Positions 12,873 through 24,756 of a stretch of 64,000 bases of DNA are shown here, in pieces (position 1 is the stretch's first letter; the number at the start of each line of letters is the position of its first letter). The notes beneath the pieces were generated by a model. It was not told where the DNA came from, did no database searches, and saw only the letters and a list, made by a program, of their open reading frames with translations. Source of the stretch: Cryptomeria japonica (lineage: Eukaryota > Streptophyta > Pinopsida > Cupressales > Cupressaceae); NCBI RefSeq assembly GCF_030272615.1, contig NC_081406.1, positions 246,633,218-246,697,217 of the forward strand, in the 5' to 3' direction. A program made the position numbers and the translations under genes.

Positions 12873-14033
12873 TGTATACACCTAAAAATAGTCTGAAGAT
12901 AATTAATTAAATAAGCAATTATTTAATTAATCCCCTTCCTAGTTTAATTGAATTCATTAGGCAATTTGATTAAATTCTCCCTTTCATCTACTTATTAATA
13001 AATCTAAGGATTTATTTAATAAGTTCATTTCAATAGCCCCTTTGATTAATTAATTCAAATTAATTAATCTTCCCCCCCATTTCAATCAATTCTTCTAATT
13101 TTCTAATTAATCAAAACAAATCAATTTATGAGTTGTTGAGAATTAATTAGTCTTTTCATATTATTTGAATTTTTAAATTCATATTACCCACATGCCTCCT
13201 AACTTCTAACCACCTAACCTAACCATCCCTCTAACCTAACCCATTCCACCTAACCTTGGGTTTAACCAACCCTATCCTATCTTGCACATTCTAACCTCCT
13301 TATCCTAACCTCCTATGGTGTGGATATTTTCTTCTTGAGACACATGGGACTTTGGCCACATGTCTCCTCTCTTGGACACTTGCCTTTTAATAGAAAGGCT
13401 CCTTGACACTTGTCACCATAGAGATGACAAGTGTCTCTTCCTCCAACCTCTTCTCCAACCTCCTCCAATTTCACCCTTGATATCTTCAGACTCAATCTTG
13501 ACCATTGATTCCTGCCACCTCACCCTTGGCCTTGGAAATCCTATAAATATCCCTCATTTTGGAGCACAAAGGATCTCATCTCATTATCAATTTAGGCATT
13601 GTTACTATAGGCATGTCATTTTAGCATTGTTGTTATAAGCAATTGCATCTTAGATTTAGCTTAATTTGATAATTTTCTAGCATAATTGTTGAATTGTTTA
13701 GCTTAATCAATCTCTTTTCTAGCTTAATTGCATCATCATCATAGCTTAATTATGCATATAATTAGCTTAATTAGTCTCTTGGATCAATTTAACATAATCA
13801 ATCTCATCTTTGCATATCATCATCATTTCAAATCCTTCGTCTAGGTGTAGTCAAGTCATTAGGATTGCTTATCTAGATCTAAGAGAAAATCCATACTTGC
13901 ATCTCTTAGGAGGTGAAAGGTCACTTTGTCATGGTTCATCTTTCATTTGTTTATTATTTGCTAACCATGCTTGTAATGATCTATTGAGTGTTTTGTGTTG
14001 CAGCTGCAGGTATCACACTTCACAAGCACGACA
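12873..14033 (+). mobile_element. Element B 5' LTR (1161 bp)
   Basis: The same sequence is repeated at 21288-22424 with few differences (for example an 18-bp difference near 13450 and scattered substitutions). It contains an AT-rich head, a CCTAACC-rich block and a TATA box. The frame at 13810 that also occurs at 22201 is part of the LTR and is not a gene. Confidence 0.92.
13542..13549 (+). promoter_or_regulatory. TATA box of element B 5' LTR
   Basis: TATAAATA in the context CCTATAAATATCCCTC lies about 670 bp into the LTR. It is conserved at 21933-21940 in the 3' LTR. Transcription would start about 30 bp downstream. Confidence 0.6.
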
Positions 14034-14055
14034 TTTTGGCACCCACCATGGGGCG
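14034..14055 (+). other. Element B primer-binding-site region
   Basis: The sequence directly after the LTR reads TTTTGGCACCCACC followed by ATGGGGCGG. TGGCRCCCACC with GTGGGGC is the form seen at this place in Tat/Athila-type gypsy elements, where a tRNA 3' end primes minus-strand DNA. I cannot name the tRNA without a search. Confidence 0.6.
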
Positions 14056-16017
14056 GGAAAGCTCATTGTTGGCCTCTTAGCATCATCAAATTTCCAATTT
14101 AGCAAGTTTATGGCCGGGTCTAATTCAAAATTTCGTAAGAGTTCCCTTTTTGCCTCGTACGAGTTCCTTTGTGTCCTCGTATGAGCAGAGAGAATTGTCG
14201 TATGATCAGGTGAGAATTGTCGTACAAAATTTGTTTCCATGTTTTCAAAATAGATTACATTTTAGGGTTTTCATGCTTCAATTTGGTTATTACTAATGCT
14301 AACCCTGGTCTATTTGTGAGTTTTTCGGCAACCTAATTGGTTTTTGCAGGATGATTGTTGAAGATTACACTTGTCAAAGCTTCATTTCATCCAAGCATCA
14401 TGACTACTAATGTATCTATTTTGTAGGTTGCCTAGGAGGACTCAACCAAACTTTATGTCTTCTTTAAAATTTCTAGGCACACTTGTTTTTGCTAATGAAA
14501 ATGAACAAACATGTATTATGTGTTTTGATTATAGGCGAGTATGCTCTCACCTTTCTAAGGCGATCAAAAAGCCAGACTCAACCTTTGCTTTCATTAATGC
14601 ATATCTTTAGTGGGCCTACCCTCTCGAGGAGTCTATAAGGCCAAAGCCATTAAGGTCAGTGAGAGGGGAACGACCCAAGTGGGAACGGCTAATGCCAAGT
14701 ACTCCAACCCACTATAAAATAAATGTGATTTGATTAAAATCAAGTCAACAATAGTGCTGAAGAATAGGTCTCCTTCATAGCTTCGGGAATATCAAACCTT
14801 GGTTTTCAAGGCTGGGAGACCTCTTAATTGAGTTTATACCCCGATGCACCAAACGGATCCCTTACTAGTTCCAATTAGTGTTTGGAGTCGGATAATACAA
14901 CATTGAGAATCCATTGCGTGAGACTCAACAGTCGTATTCTGATTAGCTATTGGGTGTGTACCTAAGCTTGCAAGAAAAGTTTTTCTCTCTCAACCAACTT
15001 CCTTAGGTAGCGTATTGTTCTTAAGGTCACTTAACATATCACGTGTTTGTAGAGTCTTTGTCCCTAAAATAGAAAACAAACATCTAAGAAACTGGAAAAC
15101 AGAAGCAAAACATCAAACTTCATTGATCAAAAATTTGTCCAAACAAAGTTTTTGTCTCTGTTTTGTCCTCTGTCATACGAGCTTGTTAGTTTGTCATACG
15201 AGGCATCTAGTTTATCGTCTGGTCCAGTGAGAATTATCGTACGAGCCAGTTTAGCAGAAAAATTTGTGTTATCTTTTATTGTCCGGTCCAATGAGAATTG
15301 TCGTACGAGTCATCTTAGCAGGGAATTTTGTGTCACCATTTGTGGTCTAGTTCTGTGAGAAAGCTCGTACGATTTTATGTCTTTTGTCGTGCGAAATTTT
15401 TGGTTTCTCGTATGAGTCTATCTAAATTTTTGTTCGAGGATGTGTAATCTGTCGTACAAATTTATGTCTCTGTCTATCTAGAGTTGTCTTCTTGCATGTC
15501 TTTTTCTGATATGTCATATTTGTTTGGTCAGTTTACAGTGAGCATAAACACTTGTTATCTGTCATTTTGTGCTTGGATTGTCTCCTTTGTTCGCTTGGTC
15601 AAGTTATCATCTATCAAATTAGACTCTAGAAATAGACATCTCAAGATTTTCAAGTATTCACATTCAACAAGTTCAAGAATCTAACATCTCAAAGTGCATT
15701 ATCGCCCTCTTTGATAAACTGATCACTCAAAACATAGTTTCTCATCAGGATCTATCATCCTTTATCACAAAACTTCAACATTTGGTTAGGATAACCTTGT
15801 CCCACATCATAGGATATATCTTTCCTATTGGACTTGGTTTTTATCAAAATCATCATCATTGCACTCCAAAAACGAAGATCGAAAAACTTGCAAACTTTTA
15901 AACACTTGAATCATCTTTTTGTGTCATATCACTCTATCACATTTACATTGACAGTTGATCTTTTATCGAAACAACTTTTGGACAATCGAATCCTAGCACA
16001 ATATCTAACACACGTGT
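14056..16017 (+). other. Element B leader/degenerate gag region with TCGTACGA motif clusters
   Basis: About 2 kb between the PBS and the first solid frame. No gag domain is recognisable. The short frames that are open change every 100-200 bp and carry no motif. The striking content is a set of about a dozen TCGTACGA-like words in two clusters (14150-14230 and 15170-15460), often preceded by GAGAATTGT. The part at 14620-14910 is less AT-rich and may be untranslated leader. Gag may have been lost here, since Tat elements normally encode a large Gag. Confidence 0.5.
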
Positions 16018-16893
16018 ATGCCCGTTTTAACTAGACCGCTGAGACGGGAGGTCGCAGAGAAAAAAATTGAAACATTTGAAATAGCTAAAGATCATAGCAA
16101 CATGGAATACCAAAGAAAAATACAAGAAGAAGACATAGCAAGACAATATATCAAAGCAATCAAACAAGTCCAAAATCAAAATCCAACTATGTCAAAACCT
16201 CACAAGGATTCAAATGCATATTCAAAGAAAGGTGGCTCTTTTATGCAACTCTTAAAGAGATCCCTAAGGGATTTTGTGGAGGAAGATCGAAATCATGCAC
16301 CTATGTCTAGCAATGGCTCATTCCCCCATAAGAAAATTGACTCTCCAAAGGCATCTATTCCTACACCTCTTAAAAACTTGCAAGAACCTTCCATAGCATC
16401 ATCACTAGACAATATACCCAAAGATGAAGTTCCCCAAGGGATATCCATAATGGACATCAAACCCATTTCAGAGGATCCTATTCAAAGCTCATCTCCTTCA
16501 TATCCAAGCATTGATTCCTTGCAACATCCCCATAACGCTCCCTTGCAAATTGAAGTCCTCATTCATAGAACGCTTGTTAAACATGTCCTAATAGATGGGA
16601 GAGTTGGCTTAAACATTTTCTCATTAAGTCTTGTTTGTGCTCTAGGTTATTCAGAAGATGCAGTTGATCCCCCAAAAATGATAAAAATCAAAGCATATGA
16701 TGAAGAAGAGCATTCCTCTAAAGTAATTGTGGTATTACCCATCAGAGTGGGACCTTTGCAAAAAGACACAACATGCCAAGTTCTAGACTTGGACTTACCA
16801 TACAACATATTCCTGGGAAGACAATGGATACATGGCATACATGCTATTCCATCAGCATGTCATCAGTGCCTAAAATTTCCATACAATGGGTAG
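16018..16893 (+). pseudogene. Element B Gag-tail/protease remnant
   Basis: The 291-residue frame begins with a charged region (about 1-110). The last 110 residues resemble the retropepsin of Tat-like Ty3 elements: the active-site region is VLIDGRVGLNIFSLSL, where the family has a D-[SG]-G-type motif followed by LNI, and the C-terminal part YNIFLGRQWIHGIHAIPS is the usual flap/end motif of this lineage. The protease would cut the polyprotein inside the particle. The frame ends at a TAG in the conserved region and the same frame reopens downstream, so it is part of a longer decayed polyprotein rather than a complete protein. Confidence 0.75.
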
Positions 16894-17880
16894 AAAATCA
16901 CAATCTCTGCAGACTCAAATCCATTGCAGTGTTGTATTAATCTAAAACCAGCTCAAGAGGTCATTGTTTCACATAACAGAGAGGCAACATCTTCAAGAAC
17001 ACAATCCAAGGAACAATCATTTGCATCAATTTTGTCAAGCATGGAAAAACAAATGTAGCTAAAAGATTGAGGGAATGGAGAATATTCACTATCATGAAAA
17101 AATAAACAAGAGAAACTTGAAATTGAAAGGGAAGAAGAGGATGTAGATATCGATATAGTTCACACGTATGCAGAGAAAAAGTTAGGAACTATCCCACTTG
17201 AATCAGGATCGCATTTGGTTGACTTGGACTTAATCCAGGATAATTAGGAGCTACTTGTGCAAGGTCATTCTGACGAGAGTATCATTCTAGACATGGAAAT
17301 ACATATTGAAAGCTCTGACATCTCTATCATGACCCCTAATATCTTTGACATAATTCAACATGAGGATCCTTTATCCTTAATTCCTCCTGAACCTATGGAC
17401 TGGGAAAATGAAGGACATACTGCCAGTGAGACTTTTCCTAATGACCTTGCCATATCCTTATATCTTAATGAAATCAAACCCACAACAACTTTCACTAGAA
17501 ATTTCAGCAACGCATCTTCCAGTCAAGTGGGTGCCAAATCTCCTAGTCACAAAAAGGAAAATAAAGAAAACAATATTAGATCTAATGTTGAAAACCATTT
17601 CTTGGCAACATTAGATCAGAAAAAAGTAAAAATAAAGGATGCATCTAATGGTGAAAACCTCCTCGAGGCACTGGAAGATGGGAGATTTGACACCTTACCT
17701 GAATACAATCAAGAAAGGTCATCAATTTTGATAGAATCAATAGAGGTAGTTACCATTGACACAATTGATCTACATCCAACAATCTCTCTATCAAAACATG
17801 AAGTACAACAATATTTGAAACCTTTCAAAGGATGGAAAATCATTTTTACTTGGTCATATGCAGACATTCTAGGGTTCGTT
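16894..17880 (+). pseudogene. Element B polyprotein middle region up to the RT junction
   Basis: The same reading frame as the protease continues, broken by stops near 17056, 17070, 17095 and 17245 and then open from 17257. It is polar and acidic with no strong domain. Near its end it has LKPFKGWKIIFTWSYADILG (17815-17875), which corresponds to the lead-in of the Tat reverse transcriptase (family form: W-S-Y-x-D-[MI]-x-G). The RT palm that should follow, with its catalytic Y-x-D-D box, is missing: the frame goes almost directly into RNase H. Confidence 0.65.
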
Positions 17881-18294
17881 CCAAATCTTACAATACATCA
17901 CCCAAATATTAGTCCAGGAGTAGGCATCAATAATGGAACACAACATAGATCAGGAGCAAGTATTCTATTCATCACACCACAAGGTCATACAATTATAAAA
18001 GTATACAAATTAAGCTTTCCATGCACCAACAATACAACATAATATGAAGCTTTGGTTACAAGTATCAAAATGGCTATAGAATGGAACATTACACAACTTC
18101 AAGTCTTTGGAGACTCTCAGCTCGTCATCAATCAAATCAATGATGATTATCAAACAAAAGATGAAAAGCTAATGCCTTATAAAAAGATGCTTGATGATAT
18201 CAAGAAATTATTTGTTGAAATAAATTTTCAGAAAACTCCAAAGAATAACGACAAAGTAGCAGATGCCATGGCTACACTTGCTTCTCTCCTTTAG
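17881..18294 (+). pseudogene. Element B RNase H of Tat type
   Basis: The frame runs GINNGTQHRSGASILFITP, then YEALVTSIKMAIEW and VFGDSQLVINQI, then DKVADAMATLASLL. These are the four blocks of the additional RNase H of Tat elements: first Asp block (here N-N-G instead of D-G), the Glu block (Y-E-A-L), the second Asp block (G-D-S-Q-L-V) and the final A-D-A-x-A block. RNase H removes the RNA template during reverse transcription. One TAA interrupts it at 18040 and a TAG ends it at 18292. The first catalytic Asp is replaced, so it would be inactive. Confidence 0.8.
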
Positions 18295-18324
18295 ACACAA
18301 GAAAATCAATGGCGTTATGAATTC

Positions 18325-19662
18325 TTGATGGAAGAGTTGTTTTACCCTGCTCATAATTGTCCTAATTCCCAAACTATCTGTCACCTTGTTGGGCATGACT
18401 CCTCTCGCTATGGCCAAACTTACACATACGTGAAAGATAATATCCTCCCTCTTGGCTTATCAAAAAACCAAAAGAGAAACTTTATTTGCCAATCCTCCCA
18501 TTATACTCTTGTCGCAGATACCCTGTTTAAACAAGGTCTAGACAGTACTCTTTTAAGATGTCTCAAACAAGAAGAATTTGAGAAGGCCTTACAGGAAGTC
18601 CATAATAGTATTTGTGGCACTCATTCAAGTGGTCTTACCCTTTTGAAAAAACTCATACGCTTGGGCTATTATTGGCCAACTATGGAATGAGATTCTTTTC
18701 AAATAGCTAGAACATGCAAACAATGTCAGATCCATGGGAATTTGATTCATGCACCAGCATAAGAACTTCATGCTTTGGCAACATCTTAGCCTTTATGCCA
18801 ATGGGGTCTTGATCTAGTAGGAAAGATAAATCCTTCTTCATCTAATGGTCGCAAATTCATTTTGGTCGCTACAGAATATTTCACAAAATGGATTGAGGCA
18901 GCACCTCTTACAAATATCACAGGAAAATAAATTGTTGCATTTATCTTGAATTACATCATCTGTCGCTATGGAATACCCATTACCATTATCACTGATAATG
19001 GGCGATCGTTCAAGAATCAGGATGTACAAGAGCTATGTGAGAAATTCAAAATCTAACATAGATTTTCCACACCCTATTATCGACAAGGAAATGGGCAAGC
19101 AAAAGCATCAAACAAAACTATTCTAAAAATCCTCAAAAAGATAGTGAATGATGCTGGAAGAGATTGGCATATTCAATTGAACCCTACTCTATGGGCCTAT
19201 CATACTAGTATCCGCACACCAACAAATGCCACACCTTTCTCTCTTGTTTATGGATAAGAAGCAATACTACCAATAGAAGTAGAGATACCTTCTCTATGAG
19301 TATCATTAAAAGGTCTTATCCCAGATGAAGAACATTGAGTCTCTAGATTGCAGGAGTTAGAATTGATCCATGAACAAAAACAAAATGTCTTTGATCATTT
19401 AAAGGTATAACGGCAAAGAATGTGTCGGAGTTATAATCACAGGGTCAAACCACAAGTCTTTCAAGTTGGAGAACTAGTACTAAAAGAAAATCCACGCAAC
19501 CAGGCAGATCGAGAAAATAAATGAAGGTTTGAACCAAACTTGTTAGGTCCATTTGTGGTCACAATAGTATTTGGGTTAGGAGCATATCAACTATCAACTC
19601 AGGATGAAGATCAGCTCGAAGAACCCATCAGTAGCATTCATCTAAAGAAGTTTTATGTATGA
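18325..19662 (+). pseudogene. Element B integrase
   Basis: The zinc-binding region is visible as EVHNSICGTHSSG and YYWPTM followed by CKQCQIHG (the H-H-C-C finger). The core follows with D in WGLDLVGK, D in ITDNGRSF, and then QGNGQAKASNK where the family has QAEA, so the third catalytic residue Glu is changed to Lys. The C-terminal part with NHRVKPQVFQVGELV and LGPFVVTIV is typical of the lineage. About ten in-frame stops, but no frameshift, were seen. The final TGA at 19660 falls where Tat polyproteins normally end. This copy cannot integrate. Confidence 0.85.
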
Positions 19663-19686
19663 AAAAAGCAAAAAAATCATAAAACA

Positions 19687-19795
19687 GTGAAAAAGCATAA
19701 AAATCCAATAAAAGTGAAAAAGCAGGAAAATCCAAAAACAGTGAAAAAGCAAGAAAATCCAAAAACAGTGAAAAGGCAGAAAATCCAAAAAAATC
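19687..19795 (+). repeat. 27-bp tandem repeats, four units
   Basis: Units begin at 19687, 19714, 19741 and 19768, an exact 27-bp period, with the pattern GTGAAAAAGCAAGAAAATCC plus AAAAACA. They lie straight after the integrase stop. Lys-rich short repeats at this position are common in Tat-type elements, so this probably belongs to the element's 3' untranslated region. Confidence 0.85.
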
Positions 19796-21277
19796 AAATT
19801 TGAGAATAAGTGCTATAAAAAGAAATGGTGAAAACCTGGAAAACAGGTGCTATATGTTTGCTAGCTCTTCCATCTATTAGTTCATGCATCCTTTCGCTTG
19901 CATTCATTCAACAATGTTCATATCCATAATAAAGCCTTGTACATACGCAGGCATCTCAGGTGGCTTCTCGACATGGTTTGGATCATTGGGTATTGAATCT
20001 ATTTCTAGGCTTTAGGCAAAATCCTGCACCTAGCTAGGTTCAATTTTTTTATTATTTTAAGCTTAATCAAGCAGGTAGAACAACAGTTAGGCAACACTTA
20101 TCAAGTGAAAATTGAGACACATCCAATGTTGAACATGAGATCAAATTATCAACCATCAAACTATCACATGTCAGTCTAAGCACATCACACACCTTTCAAT
20201 GGATGATGTCTTTTGGATAATGATTTTAACATAATTGTTCAACTTTTCTATCTTGATTTCTGAGTGACTCCAGGATGTCTTTGACTAGAGGAACAAGGAA
20301 GGAATATGATATTTTTCTTGCCTGTTGTCTATAAATTAATCACTAATATGTACAAATTTGTCTCAGGACATGATCATCAGAGTATCATCAAAGACATTTC
20401 TGATTTGCATATTGAAATGGTTAATACTATTTGTTTTACACAAGCAACACTCAGGTCATCTCGGTTCAATTATACCTTGATGCTTGTGCTAACTTGCCAT
20501 ATCAAAATCCAAGAAAGTCGTGTTCAGGTCATCATGGTTTAATTATACCATCAATGTTTTCACTTACTTCCAACATTTTAAAAAGCTCAATGACGATAAA
20601 AAGCAATAACCCAGTGACTGGTCCGGTCGTAGCTGTGCATTTAGCTTGCATTTCATTCTAACATGGTATCCTGCATTCTCATTTTAACCAAGGTTAAATC
20701 TATTGCAGGAACCATCAAGGTATCATCATAAGTGTATACGCAATCAGACTGATGACTCATCTCTCTAGATATTATTGACCCCACAAAAATCTTATGCCAC
20801 CCTCTCAACAGTAGAACCAACATCAGCATATCTAAATCTTCCTGCAACTTGATATCAACAAATTGCCAGTTCTTTATCCAATCAACCTTATCAATTCTAT
20901 AAATAGATCACATCTAAATTGATTCTATCATGTCTTATACATGATGTATCTTTCTTGAAACCAGACATTCTGATCATGTTTTATACAGGATATATCGTTC
21001 CTGAAACTAGACACTTTGACCATCTTTGTCTTATACAGGAGTTGTCATTCTTGAAACCAGACTGAATCTCGATCTTATCAATCTAATCAATCAAGATTTA
21101 TCTCAATTTCTCAAAGATCCAAACTCTCGAAAGGTTAATTATCTCAATTGATCTCCTGAGGGGGCATCATTGTATCACAATTTATCAATTAATAACTGGG
21201 GCATCCTATCGAACTAATATCATCATCAAAATGAGATTATTCTTTGAATCAACATGTCATCACACCTCACTTCAAAT
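19796..21277 (+). other. Element B 3' untranslated region with 46-50-bp repeats
   Basis: About 1.5 kb between the integrase and the polypurine tract with no supported protein. A segment at 20931-21062 holds three diverged copies of a unit that reads TTATACAGGA..T(T/C)CTTGAAACCAGAC, starting near 20931, 20977 and 21027. The words GTGAAAACCTGG and AAACAGGTGC near 19829 match a motif often found 3' of Tat pol genes. The frames at 20306 and 20653 are not supported as genes. Confidence 0.6.
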
Positions 21278-21287
21278 AGGGAAAAAA
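21278..21287 (+). other. Element B polypurine tract
   Basis: AGGGAAAAAA directly before the 3' LTR start TGTATACACC. This is the expected primer for plus-strand DNA synthesis. Confidence 0.75.
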
Positions 21288-22424
21288 TGTATACACCTAA
21301 AAATGGTCTGAAGATAATTAATTAAATAAGTAATTATTTAATTAATCCCCTTCCTAATTTAATTGAATTCATTAGGCAATTTGATTAAATTCTCCCTTTC
21401 ATCTACTTATTAATAAATGTAAGGATTTATTTAATAAGTTCATTTCAATAGTCCCCTTTGATTAATTAATCTTCCCCCCCATTTCAATCAATTCTTATAA
21501 TCCTCCAATTAATCAAAACAAATCAATTTATGAGTTGTTGAGAATTAATTAGTCTTTTTATATTATTTGAATTTTTAAATTCAAATTACCCACATGCCTC
21601 CTAACTTCTAACCAGCTAACCTTACCATCCCTCTAACCTAACCCATTCCACCTAACCTTGGGTTTAGCCAACCCTATCTTATCTTGCACATTCTAACCTC
21701 CTTATCCTAACCTCCTATGGTGTGCATATTTTCTTCTTGAGACACATGGCACTTTGGCCACATGTCTCCTCTCTTGGATACTTGCCCTTTTATGAGCAAG
21801 GCTCCTTGACACTTGTCACCACAGAGATGAAAATTGTCTCTTCCTCCAACCTCCTCCAATTTCACCCTTGATATCTTCAGACTCAATCTTGACCATTGAT
21901 TCTTGCCACCTCACCCTTGGCTTTGGAAATCCTATAAATATCCCTCATTTTGGAGCACAAAGGATCTCATATCATCATCAATTTAGGCATTGTTATTATA
22001 GGCATATCTTTTGAGAATTGTTGTTATAAGCAATTGCATCTTAGATTTAGCTTAATTTGATCATTTTCTAGCATAATTGTTGAATCATGTAGCTTAATAA
22101 ATCTCTTTTCTAGCTTAATTGCATCATCATCATAGCGTAATCATGCATATAATTAGCTTAATTGGTCTCTTGGATCAATTTAGCATAATCAATCTCATCT
22201 TTGCATATCATCATCATTTCAAATCCTTCATCTAGGTGTAGTCAAGTCACTGGGATTGCTTATCCAGATCTGAGAGAAAATCCATACTCGCATCTTTTAG
22301 GAGGTGATAGGTCGCTTTGTCATGGTTCATATTTCATTTGCTTATTATTTGCTAACCATGCTTGTAATGATCTATTGAGTGTTTTGTGTTGTAGCTGTAG
22401 GTATCACACTTCACAGGCATGACA
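21288..22424 (+). mobile_element. Element B 3' LTR (1137 bp)
   Basis: Matches 12873-14033 through its length, including the TATA box (21933-21940) and the end GACA. It is 24 bp shorter, mainly by small deletions. Sequence after 22424 resumes the interrupted copia D LTR. Confidence 0.92.
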
Positions 22425-22630
22425 CAAACTATAAACTGGATCATATGATATGATCAATTAAGCTTCTCGAATCACCAAAACCAACACAGAAGAATTTAAT
22501 GATACTAGAAATACTCCATACACCAAACCAAGATCCCAATAAACTAATTTGCAATCACTGGAGCAATAAATCACAGGAATATGTTGACATCAATGACAAC
22601 AACATATCCTAGTAGCAACAATGTCCATCA
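22425..22630 (-). mobile_element. Copia D 3' LTR, inner part after element B
   Basis: Resumes the D LTR with ATAAACTGGATCATATGATA, matching 32925-32945 of the other LTR, and ends TCCATCA at 22630. The TSD copy of element B occupies 22425-22429. Confidence 0.88.
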
Positions 22631-22645
22631 ATCTCCCCCTTTGGC
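22631..22645 (-). other. Copia D polypurine tract
   Basis: The complement of ATCTCCCCCTTTGGC is GCCAAAGGGGGAGAT, the standard copia polypurine tract directly before the LTR start TGATGGACATTG on the minus strand. Further runs of CTCCCCCTT at 22743 and 22808 are similar tracts within the 3' region. Confidence 0.85.
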
Positions 22646-22937
22646 ATTGATGGCAACATATGAATGTGAAAAACAATCAATTAAAAGAAAGAAAACATCT
22701 CCAACAAAGTCCCCCTAAGATTAAGCAGATAAAACAATTTTTCACATGCTTCTCTCCCCCTTTGACAATAATGCCAAAGATCTTGAAAACAGAAAAACAA
22801 ACTTACTCTCCCCCTTAGATAAGAAAATCATGATTCTCTCCCTCATAAACACACTGACTACTCCATTAGAGTAGCAACACCAACTCATCAATCCCAACAA
22901 AGTGATAATACTGTGAGGTCCATCAGATTGATGCAAC

Positions 22938-23564
22938 TCAATGCATCTTATTCTCATCAGGAGGGGTAGATACCCCTAACTTGTCTCTCAAATAGACAAA
23001 TGTATCTGTAGGCAAAGGCTTAGTAAAAATATCAGCAATTTGTTCCTTTGTAGATACACATTCTAGCTTCACTCCCTCTTCACAGACTTTTTCTCTCAAG
23101 AAATGATACTTGATTGACACATGTTTAGTCTTTGAATGTTGTACTGGGTTCTTTGACATATTAATGGCACTAGAATTATCATAGTATATGATAGTAGGCT
23201 CATCATAGATAACTCTAATATCCTTCAACATTTTCTTCATCCAAACTACCTGAGTGCAGTTACTAGTAGTAGCAATGTACTCAGCTTCAGCAGTAGATAG
23301 AGAAACTGAATCATGTTTCTTACTTGCCCATGACACCAATTTCTTACCCAAAAATAAAGCACCACTAGAGGTACTCTTCTTGTCATCAACATCACCAGTC
23401 CAATCAGCATCGGTGTAAGCACATAACATGAAATCATCATTCCTCGGATACCACAAACCATAATCCACAGTCCCTTTCATGTATCTGAATATCCTCTTTA
23501 TAGCAATGACATGACTCTCTTTCAGATCAACTTGATATCTAGCATCCATGCACACAACATGCAT
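22938..23564 (-). pseudogene. Copia D RNase H
   Basis: A 208-residue open frame covers most of the copia RNase H: a lead-in GTVDYGLWYP, the first catalytic block YTDADWTGD, then SWASKKHDSVSLSTAEAEYI with the Glu block, YYDNSSAINMSKNP with the next Asp, HVSIKYHFLREKV, and the ending ADIFTKPLP. This is the C-terminal domain of copia Pol, which degrades RNA in RNA-DNA hybrids. The domain looks complete and its acidic residues are present, making it the best-preserved piece of D. The upstream RT is out of frame. Confidence 0.92.
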
Positions 23565-24740
23565 AATGTTAGGTCTAGAGTAAGATATAGTAGTCCACCA
23601 ACCATAGGTCTGTATAAAGACTGATTAGATTTTGGAGATTCATCATTTTTAGATAATTTGCAACTAGTCACCATAGGAGTTCCAATTGGTTAGGAGTCTT
23701 CTAACCCAAACTTCTTTAGTATTTCCTTCACATATTTAGTTTGAGATATAAAAATACGTTTGCAAGTCTATGAAATTTGCAAACCTAAGAAAAATTTCAT
23801 CTCTCCTATCATAGACATCTCAAATTCTTTCTACATATCACCAACAAACTTCATGCTCAAGTTATCATCTCCTCCGAAGATAATATCATCAATACAGATG
23901 TCAAAAATCAAGATGTTATCATTCTCAATCTTAAAATATAGATTACTATCGATATTACCTTTATTAAATCCCAATTTCAGCAATTTCTTATCCAATCTAG
24001 CATACCAAGCTCTGGGGGCTTGTTTCAATCCATAAAGAGCTTTCTTCAGTTTTCATACTGTCTCCATCGTATGATAATGAAAATCCATCAAGTTGCTCAA
24101 TGTAGACTTCTTCCTCAACATCACCACTCAAAAAAGATAACTTGACATCCATCTGATATATCTTGAAATCCTTATAGGTAGCACATGAAAGCAATATTCT
24201 AACAGCTTCAAGTCTAGCTACCAGAGCAAAAGTCTCCTCATAATTAATTCCTTCTTTCTATGAATATCCTTTGCATACCAATCTTTCTTTGTTTCTGATA
24301 ACTTCACTAGCTTCATTCAATGTGTTCCCAAATACCCATTTAATACCAATCACATTCTTGTCTTTAGGTATAGGCACAAGCTCCCATGTGTCATTCTTTT
24401 CAATCTAATTTGATTCTTCTTTTATAGCTCTTATCCAATTTTCATCTTTGCAAGTTTCAACAACATCTTTAGGTTCAATTTTGGAAATTAAACATACCTC
24501 TTCAGTAGCTAGCCTTCTTCTAGTCCTCATACATTTATTTTTATCACCAATAATCTGATTTTTCAGAATGTTTCAATCTTACATACCTCGGGGTTTTTTG
24601 ATTATTCTGATTTTTCAGGTTCCTGCACCTATCCACTCTACCAGATCATTTTGCTTCAATTCTTCAATCTGAATAGGTGTTAGAACAATATGTTGGCCAT
24701 CATCATATCTGCATGCTCTGATCTCTTTTCCATAGTTCCC
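23565..24740 (-). pseudogene. Copia D reverse transcriptase, frameshifted
   Basis: Pieces in different frames give the copia RT blocks in order: [20 protein letters not shown] (fingers/palm block, family form MDVKTAFLxGxLxE), then [20 protein letters not shown], then ICIDDIIFGG, the catalytic block (family form Y-V-D-D-I-I-F-G, with Y changed to I but both Asp kept). At least two frameshifts and several stops break it. On its 5' side the frame meets element E, which separates it from integrase. The homologous uninterrupted order is seen in C1 (37938-39250). Confidence 0.85.
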
Positions 24741-24756
24741 CCTTGAATGGATAGGT

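Larger units (their letters stand above)
12873..22424 (+). mobile_element. Ty3/gypsy element B, Tat-like, RT missing
   Basis: Two LTRs that both begin TGTATACACCTAAAAAT and end GACA bound a plus-strand internal region. The TSD is AAAAC (12868-12872) and CAAAC (22425-22429). The uninterrupted copy of the host LTR at about 32915 reads AACCAAACTGCAAACTGG, confirming both the insertion point and the TSD. Internally there is a leader, a gag/protease frame, an RNase H of the type found in Tat elements, and integrase. The reverse transcriptase that should lie between protease and RNase H is absent. From 16018 to 19662 the coding frame has many stops but no frameshift that I can find. Confidence 0.9.

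Noticed and set aside
13810-14184. Open frame repeated at 22201-22422
   Set aside because: It lies in the two LTRs of element B, so the repeat is explained by the LTR duplication.
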